64,000 nucleotides of DNA, taken from assembly GCA_040904925.1 (NCBI GenBank), contig JBBDSP010000003.1, positions 1-64,000 on the forward strand. The letters run 5' to 3'. Below are positions 17,942 to 27,290 of this stretch, piece after piece. The notes under the pieces were generated by a model that ran no database searches, was not told the origin of the DNA, and was given only the letters and a program-made list of their open reading frames with translations. The stretch comes from Gracilimonas sp040904925. GTDB lineage: Bacteria; Bacteroidota; Rhodothermia; Balneolales; Balneolaceae. Position numbers and translations under genes: made by a program. Within the stretch, counting starts at the first letter, position 1, and every line of letters begins with the position of its first letter.

Positions 17942-18541
17942 TTATGATACTGTTGTACGAACCAAGAATCCCTGAACCACAAGATCAATGGAATCCTCAA
18001 TAAATTGTTTTTGATCTATTCTGCTATCTAATCTTTTGTTTAGAACAACCGAAACCACTCCATGCAGCTGGGCCCAGATCGAGTAGGCTGCAACCACCGG
18101 TTTTTCCACATCCATAACTCCGGCCGATACACTTTCTTCTATTGTTTTTACTAACAACTCATAAGCACGACGTGTCTTTCTGAATTTCTCTTTTGGATAC
18201 CTCGCCATCGCTTCCGGCCGTACTTTATAAATGATCTCATATTTCTCGGGGTGCTGAAGACCAAAATCGACATAGCTTTGAATGATCTTTTTGAACCGCT
18301 CGATATTATCTGTTACCGGGAGCGCATTTGATTCTATAAATCGACTCAAGTCTTCTACTGATTCCTCTATCAATGTGTGCAAAAGATGGTCTTTGTTCTC
18401 AAAATACAGATAAATACTTGTTGCTGATACATCCGCTTTTTTGGCGATCTTTCGCATCGATAATGACTGGTATCCATCCTCAAACAACATGTGACGGCTG
18501 ATATCCAGAATTTGGTCTCTAAGTGGGTTTTCTTCGCTCAT
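17942..18541 (-). CDS. TetR-family transcriptional regulator
   Basis: The 199-residue protein has a clear N-terminal TetR helix-turn-helix: MRKIAKKADVSATSIYLYFENKDHLLHTL, residues about 24-52. A helical ligand-binding domain follows with the segment YSIWAQLHGVVSVV typical of TetR_C members. Placed 12 bp before fadE, it probably senses acyl-CoA or fatty acids and represses its own operon. A symmetric site just upstream of its start (18553-18567) is the obvious operator candidate. Confidence 0.92.
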   Translation of the reverse strand: MSEENPLRDQILDISRHMLFEDGYQSLSMRKIAKKADVSATSIYLYFENKDHLLHTLIEESVEDLSRFIESNALPVTDNIERFKKIIQSYVDFGLQHPEKYEIIYKVRPEAMARYPKEKFRKTRRAYELLVKTIEESVSAGVMDVEKPVVAAYSIWAQLHGVVSVVLNKRLDSRIDQKQFIEDSIDLVVQGFLVRTTVS

Positions 18542-18552
18542 TCTTATATTTG

Positions 18553-18567
18553 GTTAACGGTGTTAAC
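18553..18567. promoter_or_regulatory. Candidate TetR operator
   Basis: GTTAAC occurs twice with 3 bp between (18553-18558 and 18562-18567), giving a symmetric 15-bp site that begins 12 bp upstream of the tetR start codon. Each half is itself a palindrome. The size and place fit autorepression by a TetR dimer and would also cover the downstream fadE. This is an inference from symmetry and position only. Confidence 0.5.
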
Positions 18568-18628
18568 TACTCCAATTTAACCATTCCACAAAGAAAATCA
18601 AGCAAAGTATTTTATGGTTAATTAAGTG

Positions 18629-19288
18629 CTATCTACCTAAACGAAAAGATAAATATTTGATCGTTTTACCTTTCTCCAAATGCATTTCTTCATAGTAAGT
18701 TATAATGGAAAGCTTTGGGTCTTCAGGGCGGTTCTTATGAACATCGGGTTCGTCGTACAGCAACTCCAGTCTCTCTTGCTCAATGATCTCTTTAGTGTAT
18801 TCGTAAAGCAGATCACTATCGGTTTTGAGGTGAATAACTGCATCCGGCTTCATCACCTTTCGGTATGTTTTTAAAAATTTTGGAGCCGTTAGCCTTTTTC
18901 TCTCTTTTTTGATATAAGGATCTGAAAATACGATCCAGGCTTCATCTACTTCATCCTTATCAAAATACTGATCCAAATGATCTATGAAGCAACGAAAATA
19001 ACGGACATTATCGAGACTTTTTTCCAATGCTTCTGTAGCACCGACCCAAATTCGATTTCCTTTGATGTCAATTCCTACATAATTTTTATCGGGCTCAATT
19101 TCTGCAAGCCCGATGGAATATTCCCCCTTTCCACAGGCCAACTCTAAAACTATGGGCTGATCGTTTTCAAAAACCCGGGAATTCCACTCTCCCTTTGGTG
19201 CAGGATTTTCCTCATCGAATTCGGTATAAACCAATGTGTTGTCGAGCATGGGCAGCTCTTCCATTCGCTTTTCTTTGATCTTGGGCAT
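18629..19288 (-). CDS. trmB: tRNA (guanine-N7-)-methyltransferase TrmB
   Basis: TrmB makes m7G46 in tRNA using S-adenosylmethionine. The 219-residue protein has the SAM-binding LELACGKGEYSIGLA and YVGIDIKGNRIW, and the family motif FSDPYIKKERKRLTAPKFL in place of the commoner FPDPWPKKRHNKRRL. HLKTDSDLLYEYT follows. It is the last gene of the minus-strand set thioredoxin-like/pdxH/trmB, with only 3 bp after pdxH. Those neighbours share no clear pathway with it. Confidence 0.93.
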   Translation of the reverse strand: MPKIKEKRMEELPMLDNTLVYTEFDEENPAPKGEWNSRVFENDQPIVLELACGKGEYSIGLAEIEPDKNYVGIDIKGNRIWVGATEALEKSLDNVRYFRCFIDHLDQYFDKDEVDEAWIVFSDPYIKKERKRLTAPKFLKTYRKVMKPDAVIHLKTDSDLLYEYTKEIIEQERLELLYDEPDVHKNRPEDPKLSIITYYEEMHLEKGKTIKYLSFRLGR

Positions 19289-19291
19289 TGT

Positions 19292-19936
19292 TCAGGGGGA
19301 AAGTCTTTTTGTGGTCCAGTTTCCGTTTTCGAATACATATTTGATGCGGTCGTGCAATCGGCTTTGCCGTCCCTGCCAAAATTCAATAGCTTCAGGTATC
19401 ACTTTGTAACCTCCCCACTTTTCGGGCTTTGGCACCTCTCCTTCTTTATATTTCCTCTCTAATTTTTCAAAACGCTCCTCAAGAAATTCCCGGCTTGGAA
19501 CTTCCATGCTTTGGTTTGAGGCTAATGCTCCCAACTGACTTTTATAGGGTCGAACTTTGAAATATGTCTCACTTTCTTGCTCTGACACTTTCTCAACCTC
19601 TCCTTCTATCCGGACCTGACGCTCTAATTCCAGCCACAGAAAACACAAGGCAGCATTCGGATTTTGTTCAAGTTCCGCCCCTTTATCACTTCCATGGTTC
19701 GTGTAAAAAATGAAACTTCCATCTTCAATTCCTTTCAACAGAACCACTCTTGCATGAGGCTTTTGTTTGTGGTCTACTGTAGCAAGTGTCATAGCGTTTG
19801 GTTCCGGGATCTCAGAACTAAGCGCTTCTTCCATCCACTTCTCAAACTGTTTAATGGGATCAGGATCTACATCACTTTCATCCAGTGAATGTTTTGAGTA
19901 ATCTTCTCGTAGCTTCTGCAACTGTTCTATATTCAT
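19292..19936 (-). CDS. pdxH: Pyridoxamine 5'-phosphate oxidase
   Basis: The 214-residue FMN enzyme oxidises pyridoxamine or pyridoxine 5'-phosphate to pyridoxal 5'-phosphate. Family landmarks are the N-terminal LREDYSKHSLDE, the FMN-binding PHARVVLLKGI and FYTNHGSDKGAELEQNP, the ERQVRIEG block, and the C-terminal EFWQGRQSRLHDRI with NGNWTTKRLSP. Length and motifs are complete. It lies 4 bp after the thioredoxin-like gene. It would supply PLP to the several PLP enzymes in this window, but that link is general and not specific. Confidence 0.96.
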   Translation of the reverse strand: MNIEQLQKLREDYSKHSLDESDVDPDPIKQFEKWMEEALSSEIPEPNAMTLATVDHKQKPHARVVLLKGIEDGSFIFYTNHGSDKGAELEQNPNAALCFLWLELERQVRIEGEVEKVSEQESETYFKVRPYKSQLGALASNQSMEVPSREFLEERFEKLERKYKEGEVPKPEKWGGYKVIPEAIEFWQGRQSRLHDRIKYVFENGNWTTKRLSP

Positions 19937-19940
19937 CTAT

Positions 19941-20510
19941 TTATCCAAAATAATCCGGTTCGTTGCCGGGTTTCCATTTAATGTTACAGCCTATACTTGG
20001 GGTTTGCTTATCTTCAGGGATGGCTTTTCCTGCTAAAACAGCCTCTAATGCATGTCTCAGGTCACTACCGGTTACCGGTTCATTATTTTTTGGGCGGCTG
20101 TCATCGAACTGACCTCGATAAACTAATTTTCTATCCTCATCAAATACAAAAAGATCGGGTGTACAAGCGGCTTTATATGCTTTGGCAACTTCCTGATCTT
20201 CATCATACAAATAGGGAAATGGATAATCCTTTTCTGCCATTTTATTAGGACTGTCTTGCGGATACTTCTCTACATCATTCGAACTTATGGCGATAAATCC
20301 AATGCCTTTTGCTATATATTCGTTAGCTATCTCCACAAGTTTGTCTTCAATATGAAGCACATACGGACAGTGGTTGCATATAAACATCACTACAAATCCC
20401 TTACTTTGATCGGCATAGCTGAGTGAGAGATTTCCACCGTTCACACTTGGCAGGGTGAAGTCCGGTGCTTCGGTTCCTATTTCCAGCATGGTTGATGGTG
20501 TGGCTGACAT
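19941..20510 (-). CDS. Thioredoxin-like peroxiredoxin-family protein
   Basis: The 189-residue redoxin of the AhpC/TSA superfamily has the motif FICNHCPYVLHIEDKL, with CxxC cysteines in CNHC. IGFIAISSNDVEKYPQDS and AACTPDLFVFDEDRKLVYRGQFDD follow. This cytosolic group is common in Bacteroidota and Cyanobacteria and is annotated as thioredoxin family protein; the natural substrate is unknown. It heads the minus-strand trio with pdxH and trmB. It diverges from the small gene at 20554. Confidence 0.88.
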   Translation of the reverse strand: MSATPSTMLEIGTEAPDFTLPSVNGGNLSLSYADQSKGFVVMFICNHCPYVLHIEDKLVEIANEYIAKGIGFIAISSNDVEKYPQDSPNKMAEKDYPFPYLYDEDQEVAKAYKAACTPDLFVFDEDRKLVYRGQFDDSRPKNNEPVTGSDLRHALEAVLAGKAIPEDKQTPSIGCNIKWKPGNEPDYFG

Positions 20511-20553
20511 AATGCTCCTGACTTTTTACGATTAATGGTTTTAACTTCAGTCC

Positions 20554-20964
20554 ATGGATACTATTACAAAGATATTGAATGATAGAGACAAAATTTTGTT
20601 CGAAAAAGCACTTAAGTTTTACTTCTATGCACGTCAACAAGATGTTCGGAAGCTTAATTCGCAAGTTCAGGAGCGATTTTCCTATGCCGGTCGTGTAGCC
20701 TACTCGCTCATCATAACCTTTATCCGTGAAGGAAGTTTGAAGCTGGAGTACATGGATTTCCTCAATGAAGAACTTAAAACCATGCGAAATCTAGATACCG
20801 AATTCCTGGAGCCACTCATGATCAAACCCGGTGAAATTGATGAGATCGAGTTTAATGAGGAGATTGCAATCAAAGTTTATGATGAGGATAGCGAACAAGA
20901 TCTAAAGATAAGCTACGAACCATCAAGTAATGTAATCAAGCTGATCCCTTTCAAAAATAACTGA
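20554..20964 (+). CDS. Hypothetical protein, 136 residues
   Basis: I do not recognise this protein. It is soluble, with no signal peptide or membrane helix. It is helical in the first two thirds (KILFEKALKFYFYARQQDVRK, residues about 13-33) and acidic in the last third, which may form strands (IAIKVYDEDSEQDLKISYE). The ATG is clear and codon use looks like that of the neighbours. It is an isolated plus-strand gene between two minus-strand operons. Confidence 0.6.
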   Translation: MDTITKILNDRDKILFEKALKFYFYARQQDVRKLNSQVQERFSYAGRVAYSLIITFIREGSLKLEYMDFLNEELKTMRNLDTEFLEPLMIKPGEIDEIEFNEEIAIKVYDEDSEQDLKISYEPSSNVIKLIPFKNN

Positions 20965-20978
20965 TTCTATCACCTTAA

Positions 20979-22034
20979 TTAAGGTTTGTCCTTAACTAAT
21001 TCTACACCTTCTTCATCCCGAATAATCCCCCTTCTATTCAATTCAGTCAGTATCAGCTCAGTAACATCACTTTGAAATGGGAATTCATAGCGGATATCCA
21101 ACACATACGCTTTCACTTTTAGCTTGAGGATGAATCGCCGCTGGTGCATCTCATTTTCAGTAATGATACTGATGGGCTTTTTCAAATAAACAAATCTTGA
21201 GGCAACTACCGCCCTGTAAGCTATTTCTTTCACCTCCTCTACGGGGCATTCAGCAGGTAAATATATTTCTGTGATCACCAGGCAATCTAACGCGCCGGTG
21301 TTGGCATTTGAGACCGCAGTACGAATTAGTTCTCCATTTGGAATCGTAACTACTGAATCTCCCGGTGTTACAATTCGACTGGATCTTAATCCAATTTGCA
21401 TTACTTCTCCGTAGTGTTCCTGGAATTGAATTTTATCACCCACCTGGAACGGGCGATCAAGAATCAACATCACTCCGCCAAATAAATTCTTCAACACATC
21501 CTGGGAGGCTAAACCAACAGCTATACCGATAGATGCCATTACGGTTACTACAGTAGCGTATGGGGGTTGAATGATCCCTGCAATAGCAATGTATATCGCT
21601 AAAGACCACAGTATGACCCGTAAAATGGGGATCATCCGTTTTATACGAAGGCGATATTTGGATATTCTCTCGGAAAAATTATCGAGCACCTTACTTATAA
21701 AGATTGTGACATAAAAAGTAGCAATGAAAAACAAAATGATAAACATGACTTTGCGCCAGGAGATCACTTCTTCCAGCTGTGCAATAGCTTTTTCTGTCTC
21801 TCCCTCAATTTGGCCCATAGAATCCGCAGGTGTTTCCGCCAGAGAATCGAATTTAGAAAGCCTTAGCTTTAATAATGAATCCATTCGCTGAATTAATAAT
21901 GAGTCGGATGGGATTTGTTGTGATAAGGACGAATCAATTTCTGACGTCGTTTGAGCATTCAAATCTCCTGTATTACAAAACGCAATAATCAATAACAGCG
22001 GAAGTATGTGTACTAACTTTTTTAGGATCTGCAT
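20979..22034 (-). CDS. MscS-family mechanosensitive channel
   Basis: The 351-residue protein begins with a cleavable-looking signal peptide (to about residue 28), then a periplasmic stretch. Membrane helices start near residue 93. The TM3 pore and beta domain follow: IGIAVGLASQDVLKNLFGGVMLILDRPFQVGD and SRIVTPGDSVVTIPNGELI. The C-terminal alpha/beta cytosolic domain ends the protein. It should act as a small-conductance osmotic release valve. It is separated by 4 bp from the large ATPase gene upstream, so the two are almost certainly co-transcribed. That pairing is unusual for MscS. Confidence 0.92.
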   Translation of the reverse strand: MQILKKLVHILPLLLIIAFCNTGDLNAQTTSEIDSSLSQQIPSDSLLIQRMDSLLKLRLSKFDSLAETPADSMGQIEGETEKAIAQLEEVISWRKVMFIILFFIATFYVTIFISKVLDNFSERISKYRLRIKRMIPILRVILWSLAIYIAIAGIIQPPYATVVTVMASIGIAVGLASQDVLKNLFGGVMLILDRPFQVGDKIQFQEHYGEVMQIGLRSSRIVTPGDSVVTIPNGELIRTAVSNANTGALDCLVITEIYLPAECPVEEVKEIAYRAVVASRFVYLKKPISIITENEMHQRRFILKLKVKAYVLDIRYEFPFQSDVTELILTELNRRGIIRDEEGVELVKDKP

Positions 22035-22038
22035 GGTT

Positions 22039-25000
22039 TTAATGTATAAAATTTGCCTCTTTTAATACCCGGACTACCTGCCGATAAATAAGATGATTAA
22101 GCATGTATCCATGGTCACCTTTGATCAAAATAGATCTTGAAGCGAGTCTTGATGCCATAAGTTTACACTCCCTTAGAGGTTGATGAAGGATCTGCGACAT
22201 CTCTTCAGGCTCAAGTGTATCGTGAAGTACGAACGCTGCAAGCGCAAATAATTCAGCACTTTCAAGCTCATCAATCCGGTTAATGGTTCCAAATTCAAAT
22301 GGATTTATATAAAAGTGAGTATCGTCAAACTCTTTTATAGATCTGATCCAGAATATCATAGCGATAGAGGGATTTCCTTCAGCCAGTTTTGCTAGTTTTT
22401 CGAAATATTTGTCTTTAAGAAGTTCCTGTGTTTTTTCCTCATCGTCCATGATCTTGCGGTAACTTCTGCTTTTCTTAGTAGCTTCATCAGGGATAAATTT
22501 CAACTGATACCCGCTTGCCCGGTGCCTTTTAAGAATCAATTCTTCGATTTGAACAGGAGTTAAATTATCCGCTTGAACCAGGTGGGTAAAATAATCAGAC
22601 ACATCGATCACCTTATCCAGAAACAGCCACCCATACCGAGTACTGCTCACCGTCCAGAGGATATTTTTATTGGTCTCAGAAATCAGGTACATCAAATGCT
22701 CAATGGCTTCAAATCCCGAAATATTTCGAATATAACAGTTCTGAACATTTTCAAGGATCACTACTATGCGTTTCTTCTTTCTGCCAATAGCTTCAATCAG
22801 CTCATCAACCGTTGACACATCCTCTATTTTAAATCCTTTGCTTATCAGCTTGATGATCTGATCCGGCTTCCAGATCGTGTCCTCAAAATTTATATCAATA
22901 ACTTCATGTTTTGTCAATACTTCTTCTTTTAAAAGACTGATGAACAGACTTTTTCCACTCCCTTTCTCCCCTATAATTCCAAACGTGGATGGAAAGTTAT
23001 TCCCCCATAATTCATATCCTTTTTTAAACCGTTCAAACTGCTCAGGCCGGCGAATATAAAATCGTTGGTCAACTTCCTTCTGAAAATCAAACAATCTGCG
23101 ATAAATAAATGGAAGCCCGGAGATCTGCTCATCCGTTTCTGACAAAAAAGTAGCCAGGTCCGTTTTGTCTCCTTCTATCTTTTCTTTCTCAGCAAAGCCC
23201 AGGAACTTCCTGACAACAATTCCATATTCTTTAACCTTTTTCCAGATAAAACGACCGAACAATTCTGCCTTTTCCTCAACATTTGCCCAAACAACCAAGA
23301 ATTTGGTCTTCCAGTCGGTAGCCGTTTCTTTAGCTTTATATTCAGCGCCGGCCAGGCGGACATCTGTCACATCATTTTTTGCCAATAAAACAGCCAGCTT
23401 CACAAAGGCGGCTTCATGCTTTTCAAGGATCTTATCTTTAAGCTCTGCTTGCTTATCCCCTAACTTAGCCCCAACTTCATCCAGTTTAGATTTGGCCCGC
23501 TCCAGTCCTTTAAGAGCGACCTCAAACGGCTGTTCATCATCAGACTTCTTAACCTCATCCGCTATTTCAAGATTGGTATAAATGATCTCAGCGATCTCCT
23601 TATAACCCACCAGAATTTCCGACATAAATTGTTCAGGCTTTATTTCTTTGGGCAAGAGAGCTTTAGCCAGTTGGTTATCGAGTACCCGCTGAACCAATAC
23701 CTGCCAATCTACTTCATTAAATTCATATGCAGGGGGGAAACTGGTCAGATCCAACTCTTCTACCAATACAGCTTTTTCGGGCTGATCTTTTGTCCACTCC
23801 GGAATAGCTGAAGTGAAACGATCCAGCTTTGTGCTTAATACCGCATTTTCGATAAGCTCATTAATTGACTTGAGCAATTTCTGATCTACAAAGTCCCGCA
23901 TTTTTTCTCTGTGTGCGGAACTTAACTCTTGTACCTTTTTCGGAGATTTTCCCTCCGAATCATCAAAAAGTGAAATCGCTTCTTCCAGCTGTGTATAGAG
24001 TTGGTTCTGGGGATCTTCAAAGTTCACTTTAAATAATTCAGCAAGGGACTCTGAAAAACCACTTACTCGTTCTTCTGCAAGAACATACAACTGCCGAAAT
24101 CCCATAGAAAGTAAAACACGATCGGAAAGCGTGAATAATAACTCTCTCCAGCTATCACTATTCCTTTGGTTCAACTGAAGTGCATCACGCTCTTTTCTAT
24201 TTATATTTTCAATAGAAAATTCACTTCTTGGACATTCAATAGTATCTGCAAGAGTAACCGCCTCTTCTATCTCAAAAGTAATTTCTTCAAATTCACTTTT
24301 TAGGATCTTGATGTATTCTGATCTCAGGTCTTCTATCCTTTTCTTGGCTTCCTCAAAAAATATAAGCAGGTCCTCCTTACTTGGATTACCCTGCCGTTCC
24401 GGTGAATCACCTTCTGCCTCGCTCTCTTTCTCTTCACGCTCTTTGATTAGTCCGGATGAATGCAAAGTCCATGCATCAGCTTCCAGAATTGTCTCAGCTT
24501 CCAGTTTAAACAATTCATTCTGCCAGCCTTCATTCCATGAAGACAACCGCAACAAATTCAGATAAACAATATTTTTTAAAGGGACCTTTTGCTGCCAGGC
24601 TTTGGCTTGTTTTACATCAGCTCCAACTACTTTACGTACTCCATTTTCGATTTTTGTGATTATTCCTTTAAAACCCCGTACGGTTCGCTTGCCGAGTTTC
24701 CCGGTTTTTAAGAAAAAGCTGTCTGAGGGAGTTGCCCTAAATCTTTCCTCAGATTGCTTCAGGATCACTTCTTCCTCAACCTCCTCAATAATGAGGAGTA
24801 TCTCCTCTATCCATTCAGGTTTCTCTTTTTCATTATCACCGCCATTGCTCTTTTCAGGAAGTTTTTTTCTAAGCTCTTCTACAAAATTTTTAAGGGTTTG
24901 CTCAGTTGTATCTTTAGCTAAAGAATGGTGAGTTTGATTAAGCAGGTGTTTCAAGTCGTCAGCTTGTTTCGAAAACAGATCCATCATCAACTGTTCTGCT

Positions 25001-25062
25001 TTCTGCAGCTGGCCACTGTGTAGTTCTTTTAAGACTTTTTCCCTAGTTACGTCAGATTTCAT
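22039..25062 (-). CDS. Large P-loop ATPase of unknown function
   Basis: This 1007-residue cytosolic protein is not recognised as a named family. Residues 1-650 are charged and helical, with likely coiled coils and no membrane helix or lipobox. The C-terminal third is an AAA/STAND-like ATPase. Walker A is GEKGSGKS at 698-705, and a Walker B-like VVILE ends at Glu771. A sensor-1-like WTVSSTR, a helical lid with AEGNPSIAMIFWIRSI, and a winged-helix-like ending follow, as in ORC/MalT/STAND proteins. The MscS gene starts 4 bp downstream. A switch ATPase tied to a channel is an attractive guess but is untested. Confidence 0.75.
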   Translation of the reverse strand: MKSDVTREKVLKELHSGQLQKAEQLMMDLFSKQADDLKHLLNQTHHSLAKDTTEQTLKNFVEELRKKLPEKSNGGDNEKEKPEWIEEILLIIEEVEEEVILKQSEERFRATPSDSFFLKTGKLGKRTVRGFKGIITKIENGVRKVVGADVKQAKAWQQKVPLKNIVYLNLLRLSSWNEGWQNELFKLEAETILEADAWTLHSSGLIKEREEKESEAEGDSPERQGNPSKEDLLIFFEEAKKRIEDLRSEYIKILKSEFEEITFEIEEAVTLADTIECPRSEFSIENINRKERDALQLNQRNSDSWRELLFTLSDRVLLSMGFRQLYVLAEERVSGFSESLAELFKVNFEDPQNQLYTQLEEAISLFDDSEGKSPKKVQELSSAHREKMRDFVDQKLLKSINELIENAVLSTKLDRFTSAIPEWTKDQPEKAVLVEELDLTSFPPAYEFNEVDWQVLVQRVLDNQLAKALLPKEIKPEQFMSEILVGYKEIAEIIYTNLEIADEVKKSDDEQPFEVALKGLERAKSKLDEVGAKLGDKQAELKDKILEKHEAAFVKLAVLLAKNDVTDVRLAGAEYKAKETATDWKTKFLVVWANVEEKAELFGRFIWKKVKEYGIVVRKFLGFAEKEKIEGDKTDLATFLSETDEQISGLPFIYRRLFDFQKEVDQRFYIRRPEQFERFKKGYELWGNNFPSTFGIIGEKGSGKSLFISLLKEEVLTKHEVIDINFEDTIWKPDQIIKLISKGFKIEDVSTVDELIEAIGRKKKRIVVILENVQNCYIRNISGFEAIEHLMYLISETNKNILWTVSSTRYGWLFLDKVIDVSDYFTHLVQADNLTPVQIEELILKRHRASGYQLKFIPDEATKKSRSYRKIMDDEEKTQELLKDKYFEKLAKLAEGNPSIAMIFWIRSIKEFDDTHFYINPFEFGTINRIDELESAELFALAAFVLHDTLEPEEMSQILHQPLRECKLMASRLASRSILIKGDHGYMLNHLIYRQVVRVLKEANFIH

Positions 25063-25261
25063 CTATACTATTATTTTTTATGCTGCCTGAAATTGTATCC
25101 TTTCCGCGTAAACAACAAGTTTTAATTGTATTTCCTGAAAGAGATACTAAATTACTTTACCGTTTTTTTAGAGCTCTTTCAATGGTTTACAGAATATCTT
25201 ACATTAAGGGTATCATCTATTTAGGCTAAAGACTTCTCAAATTTATAACCCCGGCAAAATT

Positions 25262-26506
25262 ATGCGCAATATTTTCTTACAAAGAGCGCTTCCTTTGTTG
25301 TTTATCTCACTGTTTGTATTTGCAGACAGTCTGGCTCAAACTCATCTTCAACGAGTATCAAATTCGGCCCGCAGCGATGGAATGGGATATGTTGTCAGAT
25401 ACCACTTCACTGCACCTGTAGATTCTTTTGATGTTTTACAACCGGCTCCTGATCTCATACAAATGGTACTTTACAGTGAGAAAATTGACACCACCGGAAT
25501 TAAGCTCCCTGAACAAAGTGAAAAGCTCAAAGAAGTGCGTATGTATGAGCTTGAATATGGATATGGCGTCGATATTTACCTCACTGAAGGTGCCTATTAC
25601 AAGTCCAATGCTTATTTAGATAAAAATGGTCAAGATATTTTAGTCGGCCTTACAGAAACATCCCAACAAGAACTTGAACGCTATTCTCAACAGTTTTTAG
25701 CTCGCAACTGGTATCAGGAAATTGTAGCAGATGATGCATTAGATGTTTCTCCCCCCAGCCAGGCTGCATTAAATAATTTATATAATAATGTACGGGACAA
25801 ACTTCGCTTTGATAAGATCGTTATTGACCCCGGACATGGCGGAGCTGATCCCGGGTCTATCGGTTATAAGGGTGTGAAAGAAAAAGAAATTACCTTGGCC
25901 GTTGCAAAAAAATTAGGGGCTTATATAGAAGAACATCTCCCTGATGTAGAAGTAGTGTATACCCGCGAAGATGACTCTTATTTGGGACTCGCAGAATTAG
26001 GTCACTTTGCTAATCTTGCTGAAGCAGATCTTTATATTTCCATTCACTGTAATTCTTATCACAACCAATATGTGAGTGGTTCAGAGGTCTACTTTTTAGG
26101 GCTTTCAAAAAGCAAAGCCTCTCTTGAAGTGATGAAGAGAGAGAACAGTGTGTTCAAAGAAGAGATCGATCAAAACCTTACTGAAGATGATCTTTTGGTT
26201 TATGAACTTGCACACAGTGGTTATATCTCTACAAGTGAAAAGATCGCATATATGATCGAAGATCAATTCAGAACCCGAGCCCAGCGGAAATCCCGCGGCG
26301 TAAAGCAAGCACCGTTTCAGGTTTTATTTGAAGCTTCAATGCCGGCTGTTCTGGTTGAATTAGGGTTTATCACCAATCCCGCCGAACAACGCTTCCTTAC
26401 CAGTGAATATGGCCAGAATATAATGGCTTCTGCTCTGTTTAGAGCTATTCGTGACTATAAAGTACAATATGAAGAAAAGCAGGCGTATAACGTCTCTTCA
26501 AACTAG
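25262..26506 (+). CDS. N-acetylmuramoyl-L-alanine amidase (Amidase_3)
   Basis: The 414-residue secreted enzyme has a signal peptide (to about residue 25). An N-terminal AMIN-like region is followed by a zinc amidase domain from about residue 180. The zinc ligands and catalytic Glu are visible in DPGHGGADPGS, GVKEKEITLAVA, SIHCNSY and VLVELGFITN. It cuts the amide between muramic acid and the stem peptide during cell separation. Udk starts 6 bp downstream. The 199-bp gap before it, shared with the divergent ATPase gene, must hold both promoters. Confidence 0.94.
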   Translation: MRNIFLQRALPLLFISLFVFADSLAQTHLQRVSNSARSDGMGYVVRYHFTAPVDSFDVLQPAPDLIQMVLYSEKIDTTGIKLPEQSEKLKEVRMYELEYGYGVDIYLTEGAYYKSNAYLDKNGQDILVGLTETSQQELERYSQQFLARNWYQEIVADDALDVSPPSQAALNNLYNNVRDKLRFDKIVIDPGHGGADPGSIGYKGVKEKEITLAVAKKLGAYIEEHLPDVEVVYTREDDSYLGLAELGHFANLAEADLYISIHCNSYHNQYVSGSEVYFLGLSKSKASLEVMKRENSVFKEEIDQNLTEDDLLVYELAHSGYISTSEKIAYMIEDQFRTRAQRKSRGVKQAPFQVLFEASMPAVLVELGFITNPAEQRFLTSEYGQNIMASALFRAIRDYKVQYEEKQAYNVSSN

Positions 26507-26512
26507 CATTAC

Positions 26513-27133
26513 ATGTCTAAGCCTTTAATAATTGGTGTTGCCGGAGGAAGTGGCTCCGGAAAAACCACAGTTGTAAATTATATTTGTGAAGAGTTTTCCA
26601 AGGATAATATTCTGCGCATTGAACACGATGCTTATTATCGGGAACTAAAACATCTTCCTTTTGAAGAGCGTATAAAACAAAACTTTGATCACCCCGCTTC
26701 TCTCGAAACTGAATTAATGATCCGCCATTTAGAAGCACTGATGGAAGGATATCCTGTGGAAGTACCGGTCTATGATTTTGAAAGACATACCCGAAAAGAA
26801 GAAACCATCACCGCTACCCCCTCCGATGTAATTCTTGTTGACGGTATTCTCATTTTCAGTGAACCGGACCTCTTAAAGCTCATGGATGTAAAGATATTTG
26901 TGGATACTGATGATGACGTTCGCCTTTTACGCCGATTACAGCGTGATATTCAGGAACGCGGTCGTTCTCTTGACGGAGTCCTCTCCCAGTATGAAAAGTT
27001 CGTGCGCCCCATGCATCTTGAATTTGTAGAGCCCAGCAAGCGCTATGCTGATATCATCATTCCCCGTGGCGGCAAGAATAAAGTGGCTCTTGAAATGGTT
27101 TCTGCACTCATTCGTGGCAAGATGGGAAGTTAG
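26513..27133 (+). CDS. udk: Uridine kinase
   Basis: The 206-residue kinase phosphorylates uridine and cytidine for pyrimidine salvage. Walker A is GGSGSGKTT at about residues 10-18. The following DAYYRELKHLPFEERIKQNFDHP substrate-binding block and DGILIF, then FVDTDDDVRLLRRLQRDIQERGR (lid), complete the signature. It is 6 bp behind the amidase gene, so it is co-transcribed, although the functions are not linked. Confidence 0.96.
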   Translation: MSKPLIIGVAGGSGSGKTTVVNYICEEFSKDNILRIEHDAYYRELKHLPFEERIKQNFDHPASLETELMIRHLEALMEGYPVEVPVYDFERHTRKEETITATPSDVILVDGILIFSEPDLLKLMDVKIFVDTDDDVRLLRRLQRDIQERGRSLDGVLSQYEKFVRPMHLEFVEPSKRYADIIIPRGGKNKVALEMVSALIRGKMGS

Positions 27134-27290
27134 ATTTCAACTTCCTGTGTTTCACTTTACACCGATCAGTTCTCTGATGATATTCCTTTTAAGAACTGTA
27201 AAAGACCCGACTTTTTTGATTTTTATTGCCTTATTTAAGATGGTACACTAAAAAGGCTTTTAATTACAACAAAACTGAAAAGTTAGATCT

